A model generated the notes under the pieces. The model ran no database searches and had not been told where the DNA came from. It saw nothing but the letters and a program-made list of their open reading frames with translations. From Valencia hispanica (Eukaryota > Chordata > Actinopteri > Cyprinodontiformes > Valenciidae), in the NCBI GenBank assembly GCA_963556495.2, contig OY747712.1, forward strand, positions 16,771,235 through 16,835,234: a stretch of 64,000 nucleotides of DNA. Direction: 5' to 3'. Each line of letters starts with the position of its first letter. Within the stretch, counting starts at the first letter, position 1. This document shows, one piece after another, positions 31,894-44,503 of the stretch. Position numbers and translations under genes: made by a program.

Positions 31894-34800
31894 GATGGGG
31901 CTGAAAATGATCTGGCAGAGGGCTGGAGAAAACAAGGGAGCTTTATAGGCACCAGAACAGGTCTACACAATCCAGCAATCAGAGAGAGGGTAAATGGTGC
32001 CTTTAGGGTTGACTGGGAAAACAGCGATATCATCTCAAACTTACAATGCTACATGAGGTTTAGCATCTCAGTCCCAAATATCTATGTCTAGTGTGGGCGT
32101 CAAGGGCAGTGGCTCCCTTCCAAAAGTTGAACCATGACCTTCTTGCAGTGAGTTGACAGTACCAGAAACACCAGCACTTTACCATCGGGACATTGTGGCT
32201 TTTATATTCTATAACGTATTATACCCCCTCAGCTATTTTTCATCTCTTCTTTCCATGCGACTTTAAATTAGGAACCCCTGTGATGTGAAAAATAGCATTA
32301 CATAGTCTAGGCATGTATTCTTTTTCTGCTACACGCAGTTTTGAGATAGGAGAAAGCCTGAGGACACAAACGGCTCACAAAGTGTGTTACCAGCTATTAA
32401 ACAAGGTGGCAGTTCTGCAGTCACATAAGCAGCCGGGGGAAACATTAGGTGTGATGATTGCTCTGCATGGTCATATAACAGCCTAGGAATATGATGCCAT
32501 TTAATGGAAGTACCCCATGGTGCAAAAGCAGTTCGCCTATGATATTACTGTAATCTGCGTTTGCGTCAGGAGGGAAAGTGAAATCCATTCAAAGGTGGTT
32601 TGCTATAGACTAGCATGACATTAAATGTATGGTTGTCCTTTTATTATTGTGATTTAAATACACTTTAACTTCTAGTCAAAGGAGATTTTTCCACCAGGAG
32701 CTTTCAGAAGAATGTGAAGAAGGTTTAGAAACAGTAGTGGTTCTTGCATAAATTGTGCTTTGGGCAAACCCCTCCTTCTGACGGCCCACCTTTTAACCAA
32801 CTAAGCCCATTGCACACAAAAAAGGCTCATAGATGGATGGATAGATAGAAAGATAGATGTGTGCTTTGTTTGTGCAGATACCTCCGTCCTATAACTAGTA
32901 GAACCTTACTGTATTTTGTAGATGCCTGTTATACAAAGAGGGGCTCACAAAGATTGGTTTTATTTTGCTATAAAAATGTAATTATCTAGACATTAATTGG
33001 TTATTTATGCAGAAAAGCCTCTGACCAACTCTGGCTCTTTTATAATAATGATAAATAATAATGTCTTACTACCTTGTCAAAAGAATTACCATAATAAACT
33101 AAATTAGTCAATGGGTACAAGAAGTTTGAAGCTTCAAGCTCCCAGAGCTACTAAATATATATTTATCCATCAATGCACATATAAAATCAATCAGCAGTGG
33201 TACAGCAGTCTGGTGCTGTGCACAACCAGGTGGCCTGATAAAGCGGTGACTTAGTTTTCCAAGTAGTTTAATCATATGGAAGCCGTATGACTAAAATTTT
33301 TAGTTTTAGTTATTTATATCAATAATGTGGGTTTTTTCAACAATAAAAACCCTTGAAAACAGCATATAAAGAGCAAAGATGTTATCAGAAGTGGATTTCT
33401 AATTGACCTGAGGTGCTTCCGACCGCAGGGGACCTTTATGTAGTTGTCATAACTAATAAAGTTGGTACCTCTTCTTCTCTGTATTTGACAGGGGACTTAG
33501 AAGCTTATTCTCACTCACGCACAACCCGCTGGTGGGCTATTGCATCATGGCAGCATTTCTGTCTGTGGGCTGAATGCAACCAGAAAGAAAGGCATCAACA
33601 TATGTTTTTTCTTCGAGGACCTCCAGAGTCTCCACAGCTGTTGGAGATCCTATAGAAACTATTATTTTAAGAGCTTCTATTAATAGATGTCACAAATATT
33701 TGAAAAGCTTGCTCAGCTGAAGACACAATAGAAAAGCATAATTGCTACAACATGTGTGTTGATTCAGCCTGCATCATATTAAATGGGGGAAGACGATCTT
33801 GATGAAACTCGGACTTTATCCAGAATCATCGTCTAGTGGATTTCAGCTGCCAAAAGGCAAAAATATCTACCCTAAAACAGAGAAAGATTGAAAGGAATAA
33901 GGGTTATTGCAAGACATTTATAGATGGAGGATTCTTAGACTGACCAAATGATCTTCAATTGCCTTTAGTTCAAATAAAATTCATACCACTGAGAAAACTT
34001 CATAGGATTGCCTTTGGGATTAAAGTCAATAAGTCTAGTTTAGAATGCTGAAGACAATTTCAAAGGTAATTTAGAACAAGATGGAGATAATGATAGTAAT
34101 CAAAAACAGCAGAATATGTCTCTGAAAACCTCTCCTTTTTAAAACTAATTTCATCTCTGGGTTGTTTTGTTTTCCAATGAATCTGCCAGCAAATAACTGT
34201 AATGTTTATCCAAAAATATATATCTTCGGAGTAAAAGCCCTCCTTTGTAAATCCTGCCTTGCTCACCTCCCTTTTATTATCATACTGAAGCTGTTAATTG
34301 TGGTATTACGTTTACTAAATATAGCTCAAATATGTTATCTCAAGTACTTTTTAAAATTAGGTCTGATTTCTGGAAATCATCTTGTGACCCCTCATCCCAT
34401 TTCTGGCAGCCCACTTGGGGTCATGAGCCCGAATTTGGGAAAGACTGCCTTAATGCATCACAAAGACATTTAAAAACCTGCTACAGCAAAAAAACAAAAA
34501 AAAACAAAAAACAAACAAACACAGGACTTGTTTGATTTAACTCTTTTAAAACACGATGTTTTGTTTTACAAAGCATTTTTCCTTATTTATGGTGGGGTGA
34601 TGTGTTTTTCAGTGGCTCAAGGCACATCATTTTTGCCTTCCCTGGGAGGCTTTTATTGTGAAACAACTCCTCTGCGAGAAGTGTCAAGCTTCATTAGTGT
34701 GACTGTGAATTTTGTTACAAACTACTAACAACAGATTGAAACTGCCTAAAGTGATGAAAATCACATAGTGTATTTCAAATTTCCCCTCATGGTGGATTTT

Positions 34801-36591
34801 GCCCTTAATCTGCAGTGTTTTTGGATGGATAGACTAATACAAATAAGATCTGTAAATGTAAAAGTTTACCTCTAACCACATTTATGTCTTTTCGTACTAC
34901 TGCACAGATCTCTTCTTTGGCTCTCTACTACGTCACAGGATCTGGGCCCTTTAGATGGGTTTCAAATATTTTTTTCTGATCATTGGATCAAATTCCAAAC
35001 ATGCTGCTGGTAGTGCAGCATATTCACATGATCAAAAATGTACTTTAAATAAATGTAACGATTTATTGGAGGCATTGAAGACGTTGACAATGAGAGGGAT
35101 GACTATGAAATTTGATTTACAATTTTTCACGTCCGGATAAGTAAGAAAAATAAAACTATTTGTCTTTACAGACTTTATTACAAATTCCATAGTTTCAATG
35201 AATACTCTATATGTCCATCCATCCATCCATCCCTTTTTCCCATCTAATCATATGTTTAGTATCCATCCATTCCTTTGTGAGTTGGTTGTCCACCTCTCTT
35301 CATCCATATGTCCAGCACACCATAAGATTTTTTTAAGATTGCCCTGTACAAATGGAACTTTAGTTAACATATATTAAGCATTTCTGTTTATCCTTTAGAA
35401 GTTGGAAACAATGACGAGTGAACGTACCTAATCTGACTCTAGAAAACTGCAGAATGTACTAATGGAGCCCTGCAGTAACATGACTTATTGATTTAACTTA
35501 AATGCAGAGAGTTCCTACAACAGAAAGTCTGCTGTTTCTGCTCAAATGGTGGCTCCAGTTTGAGTGTGACACATGGGGCCAAGAGGTGTGTGGACCTTTG
35601 CTAAAGGTTGTGGTGGTGGTGTGATATCAGTGGATTTTATCTGAGTGCAAACAGAACTGTCTTTCCAAGCAGTGAGAGAATTTACAGGATAGAGCGGTGG
35701 GCAGGTGGAGGGACAGAGGGCCACATTCAAACACTATTGATTTTTCTCTGCAGGTTAAGAAAGAACAGGAGCTTCTCTCTGGTCAATGAAAAGAAGTCCT
35801 TTGTTGTGCATTTTACATGCTCACTCTCTGCATGAGGACAACACAAAGCTTCTTTTATTATTTTTCTTACTATAGTTCTTACCATTTGTCAGTAATGCAA
35901 TCATTCATCAAGCTGAAGTGAAATTGCCAACTGTGATTGCGCCTGTGTCACCTTGACAAAAACAGTTTCAGGTTGTGCCTGGAGATAAAGCATCTAAATA
36001 CAACTTAACTTTTTAAAGACTTTGAAATTAAGTTGTGTCAGGGAAGCTCTTAATGTCTTCTTCAAAGTGTTTTGAAGCAAGATATGCACTTTAGAGAAAA
36101 TCCCTTCAGTGACTAATCTGTCTAAGACAGTGAAACAGATAAAGAGGGTCCTGTGGAAATGAATTCAGTGGACCAAAGCAGTAACGCTTGTCACTTCTTA
36201 TGGCACTCTGCTGCAGACAGCACTCGTCTGTAGGGTCAGCAGCTGGGAAACGTTTAGCGAGCCGAACCCCAACTGGCCACCGTTCACTTGCAGAAGCTGC
36301 TGAGACAACCTAGAATTCACACCTCGTAGAGAGAGGAAGCAGATGTTTGCATTTCAATAGAGACAGAACGGGGAGGGTGTTGCAGCTGCTCCATTACAGA
36401 GTACAGTATACAACACAGGTGGATGTACTCCCGTTTCATCTCGGGGGAATTTTGATCTAGATGCCTTTACATGCCAGGTGTTTCAAAATTCACATTTCAG
36501 TCAGTACACATCTGTTTTCAACATTACAGTGTTATTGTTTTGCTTTTACACGGACTCAGAAGACCGGTTCTTGTTTGCACATGACTAAAGG
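31894..36591. other. Low-repeat non-coding DNA
   Basis: No gene or named transposon was recognised across this stretch. Simple repeats: a GATA-rich tract at 32832-32862, an A/C-rich tract at 34487-34525 and (ATCC)n at 35213-35233. Some intervals, such as 32390-32580, have balanced composition and could be conserved non-coding DNA; only a cross-species alignment could tell. Short open frames (for example 33413-33655 plus and 34162-34473 plus) show no motifs. Confidence 0.45.
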
Positions 36592-36701
36592 GTTGACATT
36601 GACAAAAATGTTCCAAAGGATCATTAGTTACAGACAATCACACCAGTTAGTCGTTATCTGTAACAGTAGTGATCCTCTGGAACATTTTTGTCTATGTCAA
36701 C
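36592..36701. repeat. Inverted repeat (hairpin), arms about 45 bp
   Basis: The left arm starts GTTGACATTGACAAAAATGT and the reverse complement of the right arm starts GTTGACATAGACAAAAATGT. The arms pair over about 45 bp with three mismatches and a 2-nt gap, around a loop of about 20 nt. It could be a tiny foldback element. Confidence 0.9.
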
Positions 36702-37069
36702 TTTATATACACAGGACTTTACAACAAACATGTCGCATCGCAGTGTTGCACTGAGAACAAAATGATTAACAGGAGTAGTCAAAAAGATAAAAAGACAATG
36801 AAAAAATGAAAAAATGAAAAAAAGAATTTGTTTAAAAATAAATAGAAATGTAAAAATACAAATATTAAACATATCAAGATCTTGTTAATTCAAAAACCAA
36901 AGTGTAGAGGTGAGCCTTTAAAAAGCACCTTTAAAGTCTGGAGATTCGGAGCAGTTTATCTATGGATTGGTAGATTATTCCACAGTTTTCGTGCTGCAAC
37001 AGAGATTAACTCTATTTTTCTGGTTGGACCTCACAACATTAGTGTTGTGAATGAATGACTTTTTAGTAA

Positions 37070-37345
37070 ACACTTAGGGTCTGATATATCGAAGGTTTTG
37101 AAACATGCGCAAACCTGACAGAGGGCGCAAAAACTGTCTGCGCCGGCGGTTTTTGCACCTATTTTTACCGCCTCTGTAAAGCATGTCTTAACTTTGCACC
37201 ACCATGATTCAACATACAGTAGGTATTTTACTGACAACCAAAAAATATCATTTAGACACATTCTAACCTAATAGTAATTAACAGATTAATGGCCATAAAC
37301 TTGACAGTTATGTCGATTATCCCTTTTTTTCCAAAGATGCATCAA
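37070..37345. mobile_element. Non-autonomous DNA repeat, copy 1
   Basis: This stretch (TCTGATATATCGAAGGTTTTG, GCGCCGGCGGTTTTTGCACC, ACCTAATAGTAATTAACAG) belongs to a repeat family of which a second diverged copy lies at 38490-38860; both contain the ACCAAAAAATAT...CCTAATAGTAATTA block and a following CCAAAGA(T/C)GCA block. No protein is encoded. Confidence 0.6.
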
Positions 37346-37374
37346 AGCTCACTGTGTCTGCACCTACACTTTTT

Positions 37375-37510
37375 ATTGTGTGTTTTATTGGGATCTCCAT
37401 TAGTTTTCACTGGAGTGGTTACTAATCTCGCTGGGGTCCAATGAATAAAATATAATAATGACAATTACATATATGATATTTTACAAACAAAATTCATACA
37501 TGTTAGAACA
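37375..37510 (-). mobile_element. LINE 3' end fragment
   Basis: TTTTATTGGGATCTCCATTAG and CGCTGGGGTCCAATGAATAAAA are recognised from a teleost LINE 3' UTR in reverse orientation. Clade uncertain. Confidence 0.5.
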
Positions 37511-37513
37511 CAT

Positions 37514-38360
37514 ACATTGGGGGAAATAATTATTTGACCCATTGCTGATTTTGTAAGTTTGTCCAATGACCAAGAAATGAAAAGTCTCAGAACAGTATCA
37601 TTTTAATGATAGGTTCATTTTAGCAGTGACAGGCACATCAAAAGGTAAATTGAAAAAAAAACTTTAAATAAAAGATAGAAACTGATTTGTATTTTATTGA
37701 GTGAAATAAGTATTTGAACCCTCTAACAAAAAAGACATAATACTTAGTGGCAAAATCCTTGTTTGCAAGCACAGAGGTCAAACGTCTTGTAATTGATGAC
37801 CAAGTTTGCGCACATTTTAGGAGGAATTTTGGTCCACTCTTCTTTGCAGATCATCTCTAAATCACTAGGGTTTTGAGGCTATCTCTGTGCAACTTTGAGC
37901 TTCAGCTCCCTCCATAGGTTTTCTATTGCATTAACATCTGGATACTGACTGGGCCACTCCATAACCTTAATGGGCTTCTTCTTGAGCCACTCCTTTGTTG
38001 CCTTTGCAGTATGTTTTGGGTCATTGTCGTGCTGGAACACCCATCCACGAACCATTTTAATTTTCCTGACAGAAGGAAGAATGTCGTCGCTCAGGATTTT
38101 ATGATACATGGCTTCGTCCATTTTCCTGTTGATGTGGTGAAGTTGTCCTCTGCCTTTAGCAGAAAAACACCCCCAAAGCAAAATGTTTTCACCTCCATGC
38201 TTGATGTAGAGACGGTGTTTTGGGGGTCATAGGCAGCATTTTCCTTCCTCCAAACACGCCGAGTTGATTTAATGCCAAAGAGCTCAATTTTGGTCTCATC
38301 TGACCACAGCACTTTCTCCCAGTCACTCTCTGAATCATTCAAGTGTTTATTGACAAACAT
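37514..38360 (-). mobile_element. Tc1-like transposon, partial, reverse orientation
   Basis: The plus-strand left edge CATTGGGGGAAATAATTATTTG is the terminal inverted repeat of a Tc1-like family and is preceded by TA. The transposase gene runs leftward. The N-terminal half and the other terminus are missing: the coding sequence ends at about 38360, where unrelated sequence begins. Confidence 0.87.
37879..38345 (-). pseudogene. Tc1 transposase, catalytic part, frameshifted
   Basis: One frame gives [20 protein letters not shown] with the first catalytic Asp and VWRKENAAY. A second frame (38181-37879) continues [40 protein letters not shown] with the second Asp, and [15 protein letters not shown] with the Glu, then a stop at 37879 in the place where the family continues. 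A frameshift near 38170 and a premature stop disable it. The DNA-binding half is absent. Confidence 0.9.
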
Positions 38361-38361
38361 T

Positions 38362-38470
38362 TCAAAAACATTAGTACAATATGGACATCTTAGGACTGAG
38401 CGAGTAGCTTTGTTCTGGACTGCAGCTTTAATTAGTCTGACTATGGAATACGGCGTCTGCATGGTTTATA
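38362..38470 (-). mobile_element. Possible LINE coding fragment
   Basis: The minus strand encodes LIKAAVQNKATRSVLRCPYC, which resembles the QNKAAR...LRCPY block in the C-terminal region of some LINE proteins. It may belong to the same LINE as the 3' end at 37375-37510, with the Tc1 inserted between them. Confidence 0.35.
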
Positions 38471-38489
38471 GAGCGGTGCATGTATACCA

Positions 38490-38860
38490 CACGCATTAAT
38501 TTTATTAATGACAAACAAAAAATATAATTCACATACATTCCAGCCTAATAGTAATTACTGTAACTCTCTAACAGCCATTAACTTGACCGGCATGTCGTTT
38601 TTTTTGCCAAAGACGCAACTTGAATCCATTGCCCTATTCGTCCTCTCTCTGGCTGTGGCGCAGTTCATGGACCAGAAAGGCTGGCACACACAGCAGGGGA
38701 CGCAGAGTCCTCATTTGAATACGGCTCTGTGTGCCTGTTATCATTTGCCAACACAATCTAGATCACCCGCAAATCAGAAACACGCTCTTCGGGGCAAAAT
38801 TATTGCGGCGGTCGCAAATTTTCGCTCATAATTTGGAATACTGAGAAATCAGCCCTTTAA
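38490..38860. mobile_element. Non-autonomous DNA repeat, copy 2
   Basis: Diverged relative of 37070-37345, in the same orientation: AATGACAAACAAAAAATATA, GCCTAATAGTAATTACTG, GTCGTTTTTTTTGCCAAAGACGC, then GGCGGTCGCAAATTTTCGC near the end. The 107-residue open frame here is not recognised as a protein. Confidence 0.55.
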
Positions 38861-39397
38861 AATATTATGAAGCAAAACCATTAAGATGTTTAAAAACCAC
38901 TGTCAATATTTTTAAATCGGTCTTGAAACAACGAGGAAGCCAAATGTCTGACCCCCATGAAAATGCTTATAGCTGCCCATTTTGATAGTTCAAACACCAA
39001 ATATACATTAATATAAACAGTTGAAACTGTCTTAGCACAGGAGCATGAGCTATTGTCTACAATCCTCCTTATTTGAGCTCTCGTGCGAACAACCAATCAG
39101 GGAAAATCATGAAAGCTTTGCAAACGCCAGCCAATAGTTTGTCAACTAGCATTGTGCCTAGGTATTTCAGCTTCCCAAGCTGTATTTTCCTTTGAATATG
39201 TTAGATATGCTCTACAAAAAAATCCGTGAATAGATGGATTTTTCAGGAGTCATTTTGAGTCACGTCCTGCAGGAAAATTCACAAATACTGAACCGCAAAT
39301 AGGGTTCACTGTACTAGTGAACAAGACCTTTCCATCACTGAGGCTTGCATAGGATTGCTCAGGTGAAATTATCAGAAGCTGTCATTATTGACTGCAA

Positions 39398-39720
39398 TAG
39401 TACAGTGCTGTACAGAAAACTATTTGACCCCTTGCAGATTTCTTCTGTTTTTGCTTTTTACTTTGTCAAACTTACTGTAAAATGTAAAATGTTTTTACAA
39501 ATGTTAATTTTAACAAAGATAGCTTGAGTAAATGCAAAAGTCAGTTTTCAAGTGATGATTTCATTTAATAATTGTTAATCCAACCTAGTCCTCTGTCAAA
39601 AAGCAATGGCCCCCTAAACTAACAACTCGTTGTGCCCTATTTGATGGCAACAACTGCCATCAAGTCTCCCAAAAAGTTTCTCATTTGTCTCCTTAGTCCA
39701 CAGAATAGTTTCCCTGAAGT
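39398..39720 (-). mobile_element. Tc1-like terminus, fragment
   Basis: CAGTGCTGTACAGAAAACTA, TTTTGACAAAG-like and GCAATGGCCCCCTAAACTAAC follow the terminus and flank of a teleost Tc1-like element whose gene would run on the minus strand. The coding region is essentially absent. Confidence 0.7.
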
Positions 39721-39729
39721 GTCAGAAAC

Positions 39730-40403
39730 CTTTAAAGAGTAACTAAATCCCAAAACAACTTTATTTTTTGCTTCTAAACTGTATAAATGGGTATTTACCA
39801 ATGCAGTCTTTCAGTTTCTGTGAAATTTTTTACATTTTGGTGTAAAGTTGTTTAATTCTACACTTTTTGGTCTAAAAATGTCTCAGTGCTGCCCCCTTAG
39901 GGTTGAACGGTTGCTACTGCATTTGAATTTTGTGATTGGTGGAGAGCGGTACATCTTTACGTCACAGAAATTGACTGTGTCACAGCAGCCATGGTCTCAC
40001 AGACACGCCCTGTGGGTTTGGGTATAAAACTATCAGACATACCCCCACCCCGTGGCGAGTTTGGAGTTGGATTGCGTTTTTCAGGTTACCATTATTATAA
40101 AATTAGCACTTGGTTAGCATAGCTAACATACTGTTTTGAACGTTAGCCTATGTTAGCATTACCACTCAGAGACCGGACCCATCCTGTCTCTCTCTCCCTC
40201 AGCAGCAGCGCCAGCCTTGGGCAGCGCTGACTCAGCACCCCGAGCCAGCGGCTCGAATTGATACGGCTCGCGGCCGCTGAGCTCCATAAAGCCTCCCTCT
40301 ACTCCTCTATCTCCTGAGGCCGGTGCTGCTGAGGCAGAGGGAGACAGGATGGGTCCAGTCTCTGAGTGGTGATGCTAACATCGGCTAATGTTCAAAACAG
40401 ATG
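39730..40403. repeat. Repeat unit with a 76-bp inverted repeat
   Basis: The left edge TTTAAAGAGTAACTAAATCCC resembles the end of a teleost MITE. Inside, 40131-40206 and 40326-40400 are inverted copies of each other (CTGTTTTGAACGTTAGCC against the reverse complement of GGCTAATGTTCAAAACAG), enclosing a GC-rich 120-bp loop with NotI-like and SacI-like sites in an otherwise AT-rich region. The matching right end of the unit was not found. Confidence 0.7.
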
Positions 40404-40599
40404 AATGTCGATCAGATCGATCAGTTGCAAAACTGCCAACTTTGCTTTGGTCACTGTCCATGTTTCAACATAATCTTAACATATCCAAAATCTGTAGAAA
40501 TAGGGTGTAATATAAAATATTCTACAAAAAAAAAGAATCTAGAAATGATTCAGATAATTTGATAGGTTTTAGGATATGATGATTATTTATCTCTACAGT

Positions 40600-41345
40600 T
40601 TAATTTGTTTATTTCACCAGGAAAACCTTAATTGATATTAGAAATCTCCTATGCAAGATTGCCTTGGCAAAGACAGCAGCACAAAAATAAATATCACTGA
40701 CAAACCGATCAGCAGAATGTTTAAACTGGCTGATATGTGAAATTTAGCTCTGAAACAGGCAAGAAAGTCTGTAAAGAGATGTGTCTGAATCCAAGTCAGC
40801 CAGTATTTTCATAAAAGGCTCCAATGAGACCATTTCATGAAGTTTACAAGTCTTTTTGCAGTTCATTCCAGGAAAAGGTAGCAGCTGACATGAAGCCACA
40901 TCTCAGTTTGTACCCTTGGAGCTCAGAATAAAATACTTCTTTAAACGAAGGCTGTGAGATCCCAGACTTTTCAGATAGAGAGAGTTTGAGAGATAAAATG
41001 GAAATACACCAAGAACAGCTTTGTCAACAAGCATATGCCAGTTTCTTAGCCTGTGTATTGATAAAGACCATCTAGCATGTTGATATACTATAGATTAATG
41101 AAAAAGAGATGTAAAACTAGTAATAAACCTCAAATTCAATTCAAAATTAGGTTTGTAGAATTTTAAACTATAACAAAGCAGACTGTATAGATCAGATGAG
41201 AATTGGCCCTTTGTGAAGGGTGTGTGTAGAAAGGCCAGCTGTCGGATGTGAATGTCATATTTCACAAAATAAACGTGAAGATCAGCCTGTCTGTTACATG
41301 TAAACCCAGTGCAAAGTGTTGTTTCTCAATACATCACTCTCCACT
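40600..41345 (-). mobile_element. LINE-like 3' region, low confidence
   Basis: The left edge TTTATTTCACCAGGAAAACC, with ATTAGAAATCTCCTATGCAAGA and TGCCTTGGCAAAGACAGC, is a pattern seen at LINE 3' ends of teleosts lying in reverse. The remainder is plausible 3' UTR or coding sequence but too decayed to read. Confidence 0.4.
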
Positions 41346-42039
41346 GACATGAATGTATTGATTTACCCATCAACTGCTTCACAGCTGCCCCAACTACAAG
41401 GACAGTCTGTTACTGCAGACTGAAGTGGATTGCTAAAAATTCTGACAAGCATACGCACTTTAATGTTGTCCAATTAAACTTTCCCCCCCAAAAAAATCCC
41501 TGAATGGTCACAGAGATTTCCAATGACGACGTGTAGAGGTAATTTGAGCAGCAATCAGCATCCACAAAGAGCAGCAGTTGGGAACAAAATCAGTGCAAAT
41601 CAGACCAAGTTAGACTTTCACATGCTTCGGCCCTGAATGCAAATTGCCACATATGAAGGCATGGAAGGAAAAGCTAAATTAGGCATTGCTGGGAGGTAGA
41701 TTTTGTTCAGTCTGCTTGCTTTTAGTGCAGAGTTTATATCCGTGCTGCGTACACACTCACTAACAAACACACAGAGGGAAAAACATGGACTCAGAACAAT
41801 GGGCCCATTCATCCCAAGGATCTGAAAGGCTTTGGAGTTCCACTGTTACGGATTAATAGCCGTGAAACTTCATTGATTGTCTGTTGTTAAGCCTAACAAT
41901 CAAACTGATGAGATATTGGTGTTTGCTGTTTGAAATTTTCCAGTACATTAATTCTAATGGGTTTACTTTGAATAAAGAGATTACAATTTTAGACTGGTGT
42001 CTGTAAAGCTTCAGGCCTCAACCAGTTGAGAGAAATCTT
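41346..42039. other. Non-coding DNA without recognised repeats
   Basis: Nothing nameable. The interval 41500-41800 has balanced composition and no repeat character. Confidence 0.4.
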
Positions 42040-43230
42040 GGGTATTGATACCAATTTATCACACTACAACCACAAACTGCTATGTATTTTAGTAGGATGT
42101 TATGTGAAAAACCAAAAAATGCTTGTTTTTAAAGTGGAAGAAAAAGAATAACTTTTAAACTTCTTCAAAAAGAAAGCCATCAACCTCTATGGTGATGTGG
42201 CTCTCAACTACAGAAAGCATTGAAAGAGTCATACAAATGTTCATATTTTAGTTTTCCTTCATTATCTTAGCTAAATGGTGTTATGATGACGATAGAACAA
42301 TAAATAGCATAACCTTTTTCTTTCTCCGGAAGAGCCTCACAGTAGAGTTATTGATCTTCCACATCCAGAGGAGCCAGTTAAGGTGGCTCGGGGCATCTGG
42401 TTAGAATGCTTCCCTGGAGAGGTGTTCCAGGCACATCCCGGGAAGAGACCCAGAGGAAGACCCAGGACACGCTAGAGGGACAATGTTTCTCGGCTGGCCT
42501 GGAAACACCTTGGGGAACGCCAGAGGAGCTAGCCCAAGTGACTGAGGAGAGGGAAGTCTGGGCTTCTCTCCTGACGCTACTGTCTCCCCAACCCGACTCC
42601 GAATTAAGCAGATGATTATGTATGATTAGACTTAGTCATTCATCTTCTCCTTTATAATCACTCCTGTTGCCTGTACCATATTATAGTTGTCTTGTCTATT
42701 CAGATGCATCAACCCAAGATGAAAAAAAATAACTCCACAGTAAATAGCAGACTTAGCCAAATATCTAGGTAAATACTTTTTTATTGTTATTTGCTCTGAT
42801 TAAATATACTCGTCATCAGCACTATGAACCATGGTGGTGGCTGAAGGGATACTTTTTTTAATCAGGGAAACTGGTCGAACTTAATGGGAACATGGATGGA
42901 GCTAAATTAAGGGCATTCCTGGAAGAAATTCTTACAGAGGCTGTACAGCCACTAAAGTTCATACAGCCAAGACTACAATAGAGTGGTTTAGATCAAAGTC
43001 CAAATTGATTTTAAAAGACTCTGCATCCAGCTGAACTGAGCTTGAGCTGTTTTGCAAAAAAGAATGGACAATTATTTCGTTACAAAAGTGTGCAAAGCTA
43101 GGAGATAATTAAGATAAAAGACTTCCAGTTTTAATTACATCAAATGTTGGTCCTAAAAAGCATTGATGCCACATTTTTCAAATTTGTATTTGTAGAATAC
43201 TTCACAAATATGCAATGGGAAAAACTTCAA
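42040..43230 (+). mobile_element. Decayed Tc1-like transposon, split by a Rex3-like insertion
   Basis: The left terminus region at 42040-42170 shows TATCACACTACAACCACAAAC and GAAAAACCAAAAAATGCTTG. After the Rex3 block the transposase region resumes: ACCATGGTGGTGGCTGAAGG, GAACATGGATGGAGCTAAATT, TGGTTTAGATCAAAGTCCAA and GAGCTTGAGCTGTTTTGC. The right terminus is degenerate. No frame survives. Confidence 0.75.
42330..42622 (+). mobile_element. Rex3-like (RTE clade) LINE 3' end
   Basis: The plus strand shows CAGTTAAGGTGGCTCGGG, CACATCCCGGGAAGAGACC, CAGGACACGCTAGAGGGAC and CAACCCGACTCCGAATTAAG, the conserved terminal part of Rex3-type elements. The open frame 42406-42615 covers the C-terminal residues (TSREETQRKTQDTLEG). 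It is 5'-truncated and nested in a Tc1 fossil. Confidence 0.9.
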
Positions 43231-44503
43231 CAGTTACACATGCTGTGGCAGGCATTGTATTAAGTTAAATCAGTCAGCATGAGCAGCAAGAAAAAAGGAG
43301 AATTACTGGCTTTAACTAACCTAATGTGCCTATTTCCCAGTAATTTTTGAAAACGAGATGTAAGGAAGTGTGGGTTTAATCTCAGATTAAAGTTCTTAGA
43401 TTGTATTCCAGACACATTCATTCATACTCTGCTCACTTTAAGACACTGAGAACCGTTTCATTCAACACATTTTGCATTGACAGTGTAGATCAGTAAGCAT
43501 GCTCCTCTCACAGTCGCAGCTACACTTGAAGATGGGGAGGGGTATGTCTGGATGGCTGCCCCCCCAATCCCCTTTCCATATCCTCCTCCTCAAACCCTTA
43601 TTTTCCTTGGGGAAAAGAAAGAGGAAGGGCTTGAAAAGGCGAGAAAAGACCTTCTTTTTTCATCTTCTCTCTTTTTAACAGTTAGAGAGAAAGCGTGAGA
43701 ACAGTCACTGCGGGGTTTCAGGAACAAACTTGTATCTGCCTGCAGGATGAAAGGCCTTGCAATGGAATGAAAGAATGAGAGGCGTTTTTACCAGGACCCA
43801 GCTCTGTGTGAGAGAGAGCGAAAGGGACATAGTGAAAGAGTCCACTACTTCCCACTTAATTAGATTAGGTGAATATTGATTTAGAAATAAAACTAGTAGG
43901 GCTATAACAGTATCTGTAGGAAAGCTTTTTCAGCATTTCTTGAGCATAATGACACTGATAATGAAAATAAAGGACAACTATCATGTATCAGCATACTTAC
44001 CAAGATGTACTGCACACCAGGAATACGTAAGGTAGTAAATTCTGACCATTTATGAGCAAATTAGCCATTTGTAAATTGTTATCCTCTCAAACTACTTTGG
44101 ATTTTGTTTTTTAAATAAAAAATGTTTAAATTGGATTTAAACACATTTACACTTGCAGGACAGGAGAGATGATTATAGGATAGCATAACATTTTAGTAGA
44201 TGTTAGAGGAAAATAGGTTCTCCTTAGAAATGCATTTCTTAAATATTTTTATTGGATACTTTAATTCCATGCCAATGCACAATTTTAGAAAACAATAAAA
44301 GTGGGTACAACACAAATTGAGTATTTACACTGGATTAAGATTGCCACACAGTCTTCAGGATCAACAAGACTTAGAATTTTGGTGGATAGTGGCAAATTTA
44401 GGAAAAACCTAATTTCAATGAAACCTAAACATGACCATTCTGAGCTCTGGATACTGGTTCCTACTGGTTCCTATTTCTCCTTGTGTTTTTAGTCCCATCA
44501 TAA
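43231..44503. other. AT-rich DNA without recognised features
   Basis: No gene or named repeat was found. The interval 43540-43700 is C- and G-rich on alternating strands (a C-run at 43559-43567) but shows no coding pattern. Confidence 0.4.
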
